The notes beneath the pieces are model-generated. The model was not told the origin of the DNA. It worked only from the letters and a program-made list of their open reading frames with translations, and made no database searches. Shown here one piece after another: positions 16,286 to 24,078 of a stretch of DNA of 64,000 nucleotides. Location: positions 124,001-188,000 of the forward strand of contig NZ_JAXOFX010000004.1 in the NCBI RefSeq assembly GCF_034427655.1, written 5' to 3'. The position numbers and the translations under genes were made by a program. Positions within the stretch are counted from its first letter, which is position 1; every line of letters begins with the position of its first letter. Origin of the DNA: Robertmurraya_A mangrovi (GTDB taxonomy: Bacteria > Bacillota > Bacilli > Bacillales > Cytobacillaceae).

Positions 16286-18397
16286 ATGAATGGACTACTA
16301 TGGATTAACTTAGTTGCATTTTTACTTGTAACCGCTTACGCAGCCAGCTTGTTCGTGTATGTTTTAAAAACGAGATTAGAATTTATTAAACTCGGTAAGA
16401 AGATTGAGTTTGATAATAATCTTAAAGAGCGCTGGCAAAAAGTTTGGGTAAATGTGTTTGGCCAAAAGAAATTATTAAAGGACAAGAAAAGTGGAATAAT
16501 CCACGTTATGTTCTTTTATGGATTTATCCTTGTTCAATTTGGAGCAATAGATTTTATCATTAAAGGAATTAAACCGGAAACTCATCTACCGTTAGGTCCT
16601 TTATATCCTGCATTTACATTTTTCCAAGAGATTGTAACGTTAACAATACTAGTAGCGGTAATTTGGGCGTTTTACCGTCGTTACGTTGAAAAACTAGTAC
16701 GTTTAAAAAGAAATTTTAAATCAGGTCTAGTACTAATTTTTATCGGAGGATTAATGCTTTCCGTTTTACTTGGTAACGGAATGAGCTTAATCTGGCACGG
16801 ACATGAAGCAACATGGTCTGAGCCTATTGCGTCACTATTTTCGGTAGTATTTTCATGGATAGGTGAAACAGCATCTATCGTTGTTTTCTATATTGCATGG
16901 TGGATTCATTTATTATTCCTATTAACATTCCTTGTGTATGTACCACAATCAAAACATGCGCACTTAATCGCTGGACCTGCTAACGTATTCTTTAATCGAT
17001 TAAGTAAGCCAGGAAAATTAACAAAAATTGATTTTGAAGACGAGAGCCAAGAAAGCTTTGGTGTTGGTAAAATTGAAGATTTCACTCAAAATCAATTAAT
17101 CGACTTATATGCTTGTGTAGAGTGTGGACGTTGTACAAATATGTGTCCAGCAACTGGCACAGGAAAAATGTTATCACCAATGGATTTAATCCTTAAATTA
17201 CGTGACCACTTAACGAATCACGGTGCAGCTGTCACTCAAAAACAACCTTGGGTACCAACGTTTGCTTTTGGTAACACTCAAGGGAACCAAATTGCTCTTG
17301 CAGCAGCAGGTAAAGGAATGGAAGAATCTGCAGCAGCATTAGCATACAGCCCAAGCTTAATTGGCGAAGTTATTACAGAAGAAGAGATCTGGGCTTGTAC
17401 AACATGCCGTAACTGTGAAGATCAATGTCCAGTTATGAATGAGCACGTTGATAAAATCATTGACCTTCGTCGTTACCTAGTGTTAACAGAAGGGAAAATG
17501 GATGCAGATGCACAAAGAGCAATGCAAAACATTGAGCGTCAAGGTAACCCTTGGGGACTTAACCGTAAAGAACGCGAAAACTGGCGTGATGCACGTGAAG
17601 ATGTTCATGTACCAACAGTAAAAGAGATGAGTAAAGCGGGCGAAGAGTTCGAATACTTATTCTGGGTTGGTTCAATGGGATCTTACGACAACCGAAGCCA
17701 AAAAATCGCTTTAGCATTTGCTAAATTATTAAATGAAGCAGGCGTGAAATTCGCGATTTTAGGAAATAAAGAGAAGAACTCTGGAGATACAGCTAGACGT
17801 TTAGGAAATGAGTTTGTGTTCCAAGAGCTAGCTACGAAAAACATTGAAGAGTTTGAAAAGAATGAAGTGAAGAAGATCGTAACAATCGATCCGCACGCTT
17901 ATAACATTTTCAAAAACGAGTATCCAGATTTCGGCTTAGAAGCAGAAGTTTATCATCATACAGAACTTTTAGCTCAACTAGTTAAAGAGGGAAGATTAAA
18001 ACCTCAATTTGCGGTTAATGAAACGATTACATTCCATGATTCTTGTTACTTAGGACGCTACAACGAGGTATACGATGCTCCTCGTGATATTTTAAAAGCG
18101 ATTCCAGGCGTGAAGTTAGTGGAAATGGAAAGAAACCGCGATACAGGAATGTGCTGTGGAGCTGGTGGAGGTCTAATGTGGATGGAAGAAGAAACAGGAC
18201 ACCGTATCAACGTGGCTCGTACAGAACAAGCCTTAGCGGTTAATCCATCTGTCATTAGTGCGGGATGTCCATATTGCTTAACGATGTTATCTGACGGAAC
18301 AAAGGCAAAAGAGGTTGAAGAAACCGTTTCAACATACGACGTAGCTGAATTACTAGAAAAATCTGTTTGTGGCGAGCCTCAAACATTAGTGTCATAA
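16286..18397 (+). CDS. fadF: FadF-type membrane iron-sulfur heterodisulfide reductase-like protein
   Basis: A 703-residue protein thought to pass electrons from acyl-CoA dehydrogenase/ETF to the membrane quinone pool. The N-terminal ~220 residues have about five transmembrane segments of NarI/DsrM type. Two 4Fe-4S clusters follow (C277, C280, C283, C287 and C371, C374, C377, C381). The C-terminal part has two CCG domains (MCCGAGGG and AGCPYCLTM). B. subtilis FadF (YwjF, about 705 residues) is next to acdA; here four beta-oxidation genes follow. AGGAAGGGG precedes the ATG. The electron-transfer role is inference from context. Confidence 0.9.
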   Translation: MNGLLWINLVAFLLVTAYAASLFVYVLKTRLEFIKLGKKIEFDNNLKERWQKVWVNVFGQKKLLKDKKSGIIHVMFFYGFILVQFGAIDFIIKGIKPETHLPLGPLYPAFTFFQEIVTLTILVAVIWAFYRRYVEKLVRLKRNFKSGLVLIFIGGLMLSVLLGNGMSLIWHGHEATWSEPIASLFSVVFSWIGETASIVVFYIAWWIHLLFLLTFLVYVPQSKHAHLIAGPANVFFNRLSKPGKLTKIDFEDESQESFGVGKIEDFTQNQLIDLYACVECGRCTNMCPATGTGKMLSPMDLILKLRDHLTNHGAAVTQKQPWVPTFAFGNTQGNQIALAAAGKGMEESAAALAYSPSLIGEVITEEEIWACTTCRNCEDQCPVMNEHVDKIIDLRRYLVLTEGKMDADAQRAMQNIERQGNPWGLNRKERENWRDAREDVHVPTVKEMSKAGEEFEYLFWVGSMGSYDNRSQKIALAFAKLLNEAGVKFAILGNKEKNSGDTARRLGNEFVFQELATKNIEEFEKNEVKKIVTIDPHAYNIFKNEYPDFGLEAEVYHHTELLAQLVKEGRLKPQFAVNETITFHDSCYLGRYNEVYDAPRDILKAIPGVKLVEMERNRDTGMCCGAGGGLMWMEEETGHRINVARTEQALAVNPSVISAGCPYCLTMLSDGTKAKEVEETVSTYDVAELLEKSVCGEPQTLVS

Positions 18398-18427
18398 AAA
18401 ATGTAGAGATTAAATAAGTTTTAGAGG

Positions 18428-18503
18428 ATAGTAGGAATGATTACACCATACTTAAAAATTTGTAAGAATTTTATGTAAAGTGTTTCAATTCCTACTATTT
18501 TTG
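18428..18503 (+). terminator. Probable long-loop terminator after fadF
   Basis: ATAGTAGGAAT (18428-18438) pairs perfectly with ATTCCTACTAT (18488-18498), followed by TTTTTG. The loop is about 49 bases, unusually long, so efficiency is uncertain. Confidence 0.5.
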
Positions 18504-18522
18504 CTGTAAAATAGAATTGTAA

Positions 18523-18537
18523 ATAAAGCGCTTTCAA
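18523..18537 (-). promoter_or_regulatory. Candidate cre site (CcpA) upstream of the thiolase gene
   Basis: On the minus strand TTGAAAGCGCTTTAT fits the cre consensus WTGWAARCGYWWWCW at 14 of 15 positions. The homologous mmg operon of B. subtilis is under carbon catabolite control, which fits. Confidence 0.6.
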
Positions 18538-18580
18538 AGGAGATCATTTAAACCGATCTCCTATTATGAAAAACTTATCT

Positions 18581-18599
18581 CGAGCGAGCGTTCAGTCAA
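18581..18599 (-). promoter_or_regulatory. Candidate second FadR-like operator
   Basis: On the minus strand TTGACTGAACGCTCGCTCG matches the fadF promoter-operator sequence at 16152-16170 in 15 of 19 positions, in opposite orientation. It lies about 110 bases before the thiolase start. Confidence 0.45.
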
Positions 18600-18706
18600 G
18601 TTATTAACAAACAATACTCCATGATCAGTCATCCATTTTATCTTCAAACAAAGATTTCCACTACATTGTAAATAAATAATAGATTCTCAGAATAGGAGAG
18701 GTTTAT

Positions 18707-19894
18707 ATGGGTAAAACCGTCATTCTTAGCGGAGTTCGCACACCTTTTGGAAAATTCGGAGGAGCGTTAAGTAGCTTAACAGCTTCAGATTTAGGGGCAA
18801 TCGCAGTAAAAGAAGCCTTAAATCGTGCTGGTGTAAAAGGTGAAGAAGTGAATGAAGTCATTTTAGGTACCGTTCTCCAAGGGGGACAAGGACAAATCCC
18901 TTCTCGTCAAGCCGCTCAAAAGGCAGGATTGCCTTGGGAAGTGAAGACAGAAACGATTAATAAAGTTTGTGCATCTGGAATGAGAAGTGTAACTCTAGGT
19001 GACCAAATTATTCGTGCAGGAGATGAAGAAGTCATTATTGTTGGTGGAATGGAATCGATGAGTAATGCTCCATACATTCTTCCAAAAGCACGCTTTGGGT
19101 TACGAATGGGAGATTCACCGGTTAAGGATTTAATGGTTCACGATGGACTAAGCTGTAGCTTTACAGGAGTTCATATGGGAACTTACGGAAATTCTGTAGC
19201 GAGCGAAATGGAACTTAGTCGCGAAGCACAAGACGAATGGGCTTATAGAAGTCATCAACTAGCAATCGAGGCAATTGAATCAGGAAAATTAGCTGAAGAA
19301 ATTGTGGCAGTTGAGATTCCGCAAAGAAAAGGAGATCCCATTGTAGTTTCTCAAGATGAGTCTCCAAGAAAAGATACTTCTATTGAAAAATTAGCAAAAT
19401 TGAAACCTGTTTTTAATTCAGAAGGAACGATTACAGCTGGTAATGCTCCTGGAGTAAATGATGGTGCTGCGGCTTTAGTGTTAATGAGTGAAGAGCGTGC
19501 AGAACGTGAAGGTAGAAAGCCAGAGGCATATATCATTGGCCATGCTGCAATCTCTACTGAAGCAAAAGATTTTCCGAAAACACCTGGTTTAGTTATCAAT
19601 GAAATCTTAAAGAAAACAGGTAAAACATTAGAAGAAATAGATTTACTTGAAATTAACGAAGCATTTGCAGCGGTCGCTTTAGCAAGTGGAAAGCTAGCAA
19701 ACTTAGACCCTGAGAAAGTGAATGTCAACGGTGGAGCAGTAGCACTAGGGCATCCAATCGGAGCAAGTGGAGCAAGAATTATTATTACGTTAATGCATGA
19801 GCTAAAGCGCCGAGGTGGCGGAATTGGTATTGCAGCTATTTGTAGCGGTGGCGGCCAAGGGGATGCAGTAATGATTGAAGTACCAAAACAATAA
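18707..19894 (+). CDS. mmgA: Acetyl-CoA C-acyltransferase (thiolase)
   Basis: A thiolase of 395 residues that cleaves 3-ketoacyl-CoA, or condenses acetyl-CoA. Nucleophile C88 lies in NKVCASGMRSV, the conserved His in GGAVALGHPIGASGARI and the second Cys in AAICSGGGQGDA near the C-terminus. Length and motifs are complete. GGAGAGG precedes the ATG. It opens a tight operon with the dehydrogenases downstream (45 bases to the next gene). Gene order matches B. subtilis mmgA-mmgB-mmgC, so the name follows that; acetoacetyl-CoA versus longer substrates cannot be read from sequence. Confidence 0.92.
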   Translation: MGKTVILSGVRTPFGKFGGALSSLTASDLGAIAVKEALNRAGVKGEEVNEVILGTVLQGGQGQIPSRQAAQKAGLPWEVKTETINKVCASGMRSVTLGDQIIRAGDEEVIIVGGMESMSNAPYILPKARFGLRMGDSPVKDLMVHDGLSCSFTGVHMGTYGNSVASEMELSREAQDEWAYRSHQLAIEAIESGKLAEEIVAVEIPQRKGDPIVVSQDESPRKDTSIEKLAKLKPVFNSEGTITAGNAPGVNDGAAALVLMSEERAEREGRKPEAYIIGHAAISTEAKDFPKTPGLVINEILKKTGKTLEEIDLLEINEAFAAVALASGKLANLDPEKVNVNGGAVALGHPIGASGARIIITLMHELKRRGGGIGIAAICSGGGQGDAVMIEVPKQ

Positions 19895-19938
19895 GTTTTC
19901 AAAAATATAAATCTATAAAAATGAACGGGGGAAAATAA

Positions 19939-20793
19939 ATGAGTGTTAATAAAATTATGGTAATTGGTGCAGGACAAATGGGTTCAGGAATCGCTCAAGT
20001 ATGTGCGGCTGCTGGTTATACAGTCTTATTAAATGACTTAAAACAAGAGTTTGTTGACCGTGGATTAGGAATTATTAATAAAAACCTTTCTCGTCAAGTA
20101 TCGAAGGAAAAAATGACAGCTGAACAAATGGAAGAAGTGTTAAGTCATCTAACTCCTTCAACAGATTTAAATGACGCAAAAGACGTTGACTTAGTCATTG
20201 AGGCAGCTGTAGAAAACATGGAGATTAAGTCAAAAATCTTCAGTCAGTTAGATTCCATTGCTCCAGCTCATGCGATTTTAGCTAGTAATACATCATCACT
20301 TCCAATTACTGAAATTGCTGCTGTAACGAATCGTCCTGAAAAAGTGATTGGAATGCACTTTATGAATCCAGTTCCAGTTATGAAATTAGTAGAAATCATT
20401 CGTGGGCTTGCAACAACGGATGAAGTGTATCAAACCATTGAAGATATTACAAAAAAATTAAATAAAGTACCTGTTGAAGTAAATGACTTCCCAGGGTTTG
20501 TTTCAAATAGAATTCTTATGCCAATGATTAACGAAGCAATCTACACTCTGTATGAGGGAGTAGCGACAAAAGAAGCGATTGATGAAGTCATGAAGCTTGG
20601 TATGAATCATCCAATGGGACCTCTTACGCTAGCTGATTTTATCGGATTAGATACTTGTCTTTATATCATGGAAACATTACATGAAGGCTTCGGTGATACA
20701 AAATACCGCCCATGTCCATTGCTTCGAAAATATGTAAAAGCTGGCTGGTTAGGTCGTAAAACTGGTCGTGGATTCTACGTATACGAGCTCTAA
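19939..20793 (+). CDS. mmgB: 3-hydroxyacyl-CoA (3-hydroxybutyryl-CoA) dehydrogenase
   Basis: Oxidises 3-hydroxyacyl-CoA with NAD or NADP. The 284 residues comprise an N-terminal Rossmann domain (GAGQMG at 10-15) and a C-terminal dimerisation domain. The catalytic His is in the GMHFMNPVPVM segment, with Asn in the NDFPGFVSNR stretch. It is a single-function enzyme lacking the crotonase domain of FadB/FadN. GGGGGA precedes the ATG. It lies between thiolase and acyl-CoA dehydrogenase in one transcription unit. Confidence 0.94.
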   Translation: MSVNKIMVIGAGQMGSGIAQVCAAAGYTVLLNDLKQEFVDRGLGIINKNLSRQVSKEKMTAEQMEEVLSHLTPSTDLNDAKDVDLVIEAAVENMEIKSKIFSQLDSIAPAHAILASNTSSLPITEIAAVTNRPEKVIGMHFMNPVPVMKLVEIIRGLATTDEVYQTIEDITKKLNKVPVEVNDFPGFVSNRILMPMINEAIYTLYEGVATKEAIDEVMKLGMNHPMGPLTLADFIGLDTCLYIMETLHEGFGDTKYRPCPLLRKYVKAGWLGRKTGRGFYVYEL

Positions 20794-20864
20794 AACGTTA
20801 AAAGGAACTGAACTTTATATACAACAATAGCCGCCTAAAGGCTAAAGTGTTGGAGGGAAAATAG

Positions 20865-21995
20865 ATGAATCTGAGATTTACAGAAGAGCAGGAAATGATG
20901 CGCAAAATGGTTCGAGACTTTGCGCAAGCTGAAATCGCTCCTTTTGTTGAAAAAATGGAGCAAGGCGAATTTCCAAGACCGATTTTAAATAAAATGGCTG
21001 AGCTTGGTTTAATGGGAATTCCTGTACCAGAGCAGTATGGCGGTGCTGAGATGGATTTTACCTCGTATATTATCGCCATCAATGAACTGTCGAAGGTAAG
21101 TGCAACAGTAGGAGTGATTCTATCTGTTCATACATCCGTTGGTACAAATCCTATTCTTTATTTCGGAAATGAGGAGCAGAAGCAAAAATATGTTCCGAAG
21201 CTAGCATCTGGTGAATATTTAGGAGCGTTTTGCTTAACTGAACCAAGTGCAGGATCAGACGCAGGAAGCTTAAAGTCAAAAGCTGTTTTAAAAGATGACC
21301 ATTACGTAATTAATGGCTCAAAAGTGTTCATCACAAATGGTGGAGAAGCGGATGTTTATATCGTGTTTGCTTCGACAGACCCTGAAGCTGGGAACAAAGG
21401 AATATCCGCATTTATTGTTGAAAAGGATACTCCTGGTCTAATTATCGGGAAAGATGAACATAAAATGGGACTTCATGGTTCAAGAACCGTACAAATTACT
21501 TTTGAAGATATGCGTGTTCCTAAAGAGAATCTTCTTGGAAGTGAAGGCCAAGGTTTAAAAATTGCTCTAGGTAACTTAGATGTAGGACGTATTGGAATTG
21601 CAGCTCAAGCACTTGGAATTGCTGAGGCAGCTTTTGAAGCAGCGGCTAATTATGCAAAAGAACGTCAACAATTTGGTAAGCCAATTGCTCTTCAACAAGG
21701 AATTGGTTTCAAATTAGCGGATATGGCTACAAACATTGAAGCAGCAAGACTATTAATCTACCGTGCAGCAGATTTACGCTCTAAAGGCTTGAACTGTGGT
21801 AAGGAAGCATCCATGGCAAAATTATTTGCTTCAAAAACAGCAGTAGAAGTAACAACAGAAGCGATTCAAGTATTTGGTGGATATGGGTACACAGAAGAAT
21901 ATCCAGTAGAACGCTATTTCCGTGATGCCAAAATCACAGAAATTTATGAGGGTACTAGTGAAATTCAAAGGCTAGTTATTAGTAAGCAACTATAA
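20865..21995 (+). CDS. mmgC: Acyl-CoA dehydrogenase (MmgC-like)
   Basis: An FAD-dependent acyl-CoA dehydrogenase of 376 residues introducing the 2,3-double bond. The three-domain family is complete, with the FAD-contact segment AFCLTEPSAGSDAGS and the C-terminal catalytic Glu in EIYEGTSEIQRLVI. It is closer to B. subtilis MmgC than to AcdA (for example VGVILSVHTSVGTNPI is shared). GGAGGG precedes the ATG. Chain-length or branched-chain preference is not visible. Confidence 0.92.
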   Translation: MNLRFTEEQEMMRKMVRDFAQAEIAPFVEKMEQGEFPRPILNKMAELGLMGIPVPEQYGGAEMDFTSYIIAINELSKVSATVGVILSVHTSVGTNPILYFGNEEQKQKYVPKLASGEYLGAFCLTEPSAGSDAGSLKSKAVLKDDHYVINGSKVFITNGGEADVYIVFASTDPEAGNKGISAFIVEKDTPGLIIGKDEHKMGLHGSRTVQITFEDMRVPKENLLGSEGQGLKIALGNLDVGRIGIAAQALGIAEAAFEAAANYAKERQQFGKPIALQQGIGFKLADMATNIEAARLLIYRAADLRSKGLNCGKEASMAKLFASKTAVEVTTEAIQVFGGYGYTEEYPVERYFRDAKITEIYEGTSEIQRLVISKQL

Positions 21996-22036
21996 AAAAT
22001 ATTTTAATAAACCAAACCAAGACGGGGGAATAAAAG

Positions 22037-23176
22037 ATGAACTTCCAATTATCAGAAGAACATGAAATGATTCGTAAGATGGTACGCGATTTTGCTAGAA
22101 ACGAAGTAGCTCCAACAGCGGCAGAAAGAGACGAAGAAGAGCGCTTTGACCGTGAAATCTTTGACAAAATGGCTGAGTTAGGTTTAACGGGGATTCCTTG
22201 GCCAGAAGAGTACGGCGGAATCGGAAGTGACTATTTAGCATATTGTATCGCAGTAGAGGAGTTATCACGTGTTTGTGCTTCAACGGGTGTAACATTATCT
22301 GCTCATACTTCATTAGCTGGATGGCCTATTTATACGTTTGGTACAGAAGAGCAAAAACAAAAATACTTACGTCCAATGGCTCAAGGAGAGAAAATTGGTG
22401 CATATGGTTTAACTGAACCAGGAAGTGGATCAGATGCTGGTGGCATGAGAACGACAGCTCGCCTTGAAGGAGATCACTACGTATTAAACGGTTCTAAAAT
22501 CTTCATCACAAATGGTGGAATTGCTGATATCTATGTAGTGTTCGCTATCACAGATGCATCTCAAAAGCATAAAGGTCAAACGGCATTTATCGTTGAAAGT
22601 GACTTCCCAGGCTTCTCTGTTGGAAAGAAAGAGAAAAAGCTAGGAATTCGTTCATCACCTACAACTGAAATTATTTTCGAAGATTGCAAAGTGCCTGTAG
22701 AAAACGTACTTGGCCAAGTGGGCGAAGGTTTCAAAGTAGCGATGATGACTCTTGATGGTGGACGTAACGGGATTGCTGCACAAGCAGTTGGTATCGCACA
22801 AGGTGCACTAGATGCTTCTATTGACTATGCAAAAGAGCGCGTTCAGTTTGGTAAGCCAATTGCGGCTCAACAAGGAATTGGTTTTAAATTAGCGGATATG
22901 GCAACAAGCATTGAAGCTTCAAGACTATTAACTTACCAAGCAGCATGGTTAGAGTCAAAAGGATTACCGTACGGAAAAGAGTCAGCAATGTCTAAGTTAT
23001 TTGCTGGGGACACGGCAATGAAAGTAACAACAGAAGCAGTTCAAATCTTTGGTGGATACGGATATACAAAAGACTATCCAGTTGAGAGATACATGCGTGA
23101 TGCAAAAATTACTCAAATCTATGAAGGTACACAAGAAATTCAACGCCTAGTAATCTCTCGAATGGTGACGAAATAA
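22037..23176 (+). CDS. acdA: Acyl-CoA dehydrogenase AcdA
   Basis: A second acyl-CoA dehydrogenase of 379 residues, exactly the length of B. subtilis AcdA and near-collinear with it (SEEHEMIRKMVRDFA, GIRSSPTTEI). The FAD-contact motif GLTEPGSGSDAGG and catalytic Glu in IYEGTQEIQRLVI are present. It lies 41 bases after the paralogue and probably shares its transcript. In B. subtilis acdA is next to fadF; here the mmg-like genes lie between them. A family B repeat starts at its stop codon. Confidence 0.93.
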   Translation: MNFQLSEEHEMIRKMVRDFARNEVAPTAAERDEEERFDREIFDKMAELGLTGIPWPEEYGGIGSDYLAYCIAVEELSRVCASTGVTLSAHTSLAGWPIYTFGTEEQKQKYLRPMAQGEKIGAYGLTEPGSGSDAGGMRTTARLEGDHYVLNGSKIFITNGGIADIYVVFAITDASQKHKGQTAFIVESDFPGFSVGKKEKKLGIRSSPTTEIIFEDCKVPVENVLGQVGEGFKVAMMTLDGGRNGIAAQAVGIAQGALDASIDYAKERVQFGKPIAAQQGIGFKLADMATSIEASRLLTYQAAWLESKGLPYGKESAMSKLFAGDTAMKVTTEAVQIFGGYGYTKDYPVERYMRDAKITQIYEGTQEIQRLVISRMVTK

Positions 23177-23295
23177 AAGCGGAAGGCGCCCGTTTATCGG
23201 CGACAAGCATAAGACGAGCCGGCTTAAAGGTTGTTTTTTAACCTTTTAGACGGATTGGCTTATGACTCGAGCCGATGGCGCCTGGAGCTAGACAG
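23176..23295. repeat. Nested-hairpin repeat, family B
   Basis: A ~120-base element folding as one long hairpin. Nested arms are GGCGCC/GGCGCC, ATCGGC/GCCGAT, GCATAAG/CTTATG and AAAGGTT/AACCTTT around a T-rich loop. The ends GCGGAAGG and CCTGGAGC resemble the inner ends of family A. It begins at the acdA stop and may help end that transcript. Confidence 0.8.
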
Positions 23296-23330
23296 TAATC
23301 TAACTTCAGAAATGATTACTGTCTTATCTC
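23291..23330 (+). terminator. Probable terminator after family B repeat
   Basis: GACAGTAATC and GATTACTGTC pair perfectly around 13 bases, followed by TTATCTCTT. The left arm uses the last bases of the family B repeat. Confidence 0.55.
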
Positions 23331-23339
23331 TTAAAAATA

Positions 23340-23379
23340 GGGTCTGACCCCCTTTAGTAAACTAAAGGGGGTCAGACCC
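23340..23379. repeat. GGGTCTGACCCCC perfect palindrome
   Basis: Forty bases: a 19-bp perfect stem from GGGTCTGACC to GGTCAGACCC with a 2-base centre. It lies a few bases before the ribosome binding site of the TetR gene and could act as terminator or as protein-binding site. Confidence 0.85.
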
Positions 23380-23396
23380 CCACGGTGGGGGATGCG

Positions 23397-24035
23397 ATGA
23401 AAAAGCGTGAGGTTCATGCTTCGGTAAAAGATGAACGCCTCGTAATCAAACGACGCAATCAAATGATTAAAGGGGCGGTTACTCTTTTTAAAGAAAAGGG
23501 GTTCCATCGTACAACAACGAGAGAAATTGCGAAGGCTTCAGGATTTAGTATTGGAACGTTATATGAATATATTAGAACAAAAGAAGATGTTCTTTACTTA
23601 GTGTGTGATAGTATTTACGACCAAGTACAAGAACGAATGAATCGAGATATAGATACGAATCAGGGGACAGTTGCTAACTTAAAGGTTGGGGTAGCCAATT
23701 ACTTTCGGGTAATGGATGAGATGCAAGACGAGGTCCTTGTCATGTACCAAGAAGCCAAGTCTCTTTCTAAGGATGCACTTCCCTACGTATTAAAAAAGGA
23801 AATGGAAATGGTCGCTATTTTTGAACGAATGATTCAAAAATGTGTGGAAAATGGAGAACTTACTCTATCTGAACAACAAATTTCAATGCTTTCCCATAAC
23901 ATTGTCGTTCATGGACAAATGTGGGGCTTTAGAAGATGGTCTATTCAAAAGATGGTTTCTCTTGATGAATATATCGAACTTCAAACCGATTTATTGATTC
24001 ATGGCATCGTAAGTGTGAAAGAAAAGTCAGTTTAA
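23397..24035 (+). CDS. TetR/AcrR family transcriptional regulator
   Basis: A 212-residue regulator. The N-terminal helix-turn-helix covers about residues 20-65 (TTTREIAKASGFSIGTLYEYI), and a helical ligand-binding domain follows (MWGFRRW). Position between acdA and icmF suggests control of acyl-CoA catabolism, so it is a candidate for binding the FadR-like boxes at 16157 and 18581, though B. subtilis FadR is encoded elsewhere. The start at 23397 follows GGTGGGGG; the upstream GTG at 23385 overlaps it. Target and ligand are unknown. Confidence 0.88.
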   Translation: MKKREVHASVKDERLVIKRRNQMIKGAVTLFKEKGFHRTTTREIAKASGFSIGTLYEYIRTKEDVLYLVCDSIYDQVQERMNRDIDTNQGTVANLKVGVANYFRVMDEMQDEVLVMYQEAKSLSKDALPYVLKKEMEMVAIFERMIQKCVENGELTLSEQQISMLSHNIVVHGQMWGFRRWSIQKMVSLDEYIELQTDLLIHGIVSVKEKSV

Positions 24036-24078
24036 TAGGGTTTTATAAAGGGGTATTTTTAGATAAGGGGGAGAACGG

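Noticed and set aside
19351..19977. 208-residue minus-strand ORF within the thiolase gene
   Set aside because: Antisense shadow of a thiolase with complete catalytic motifs.
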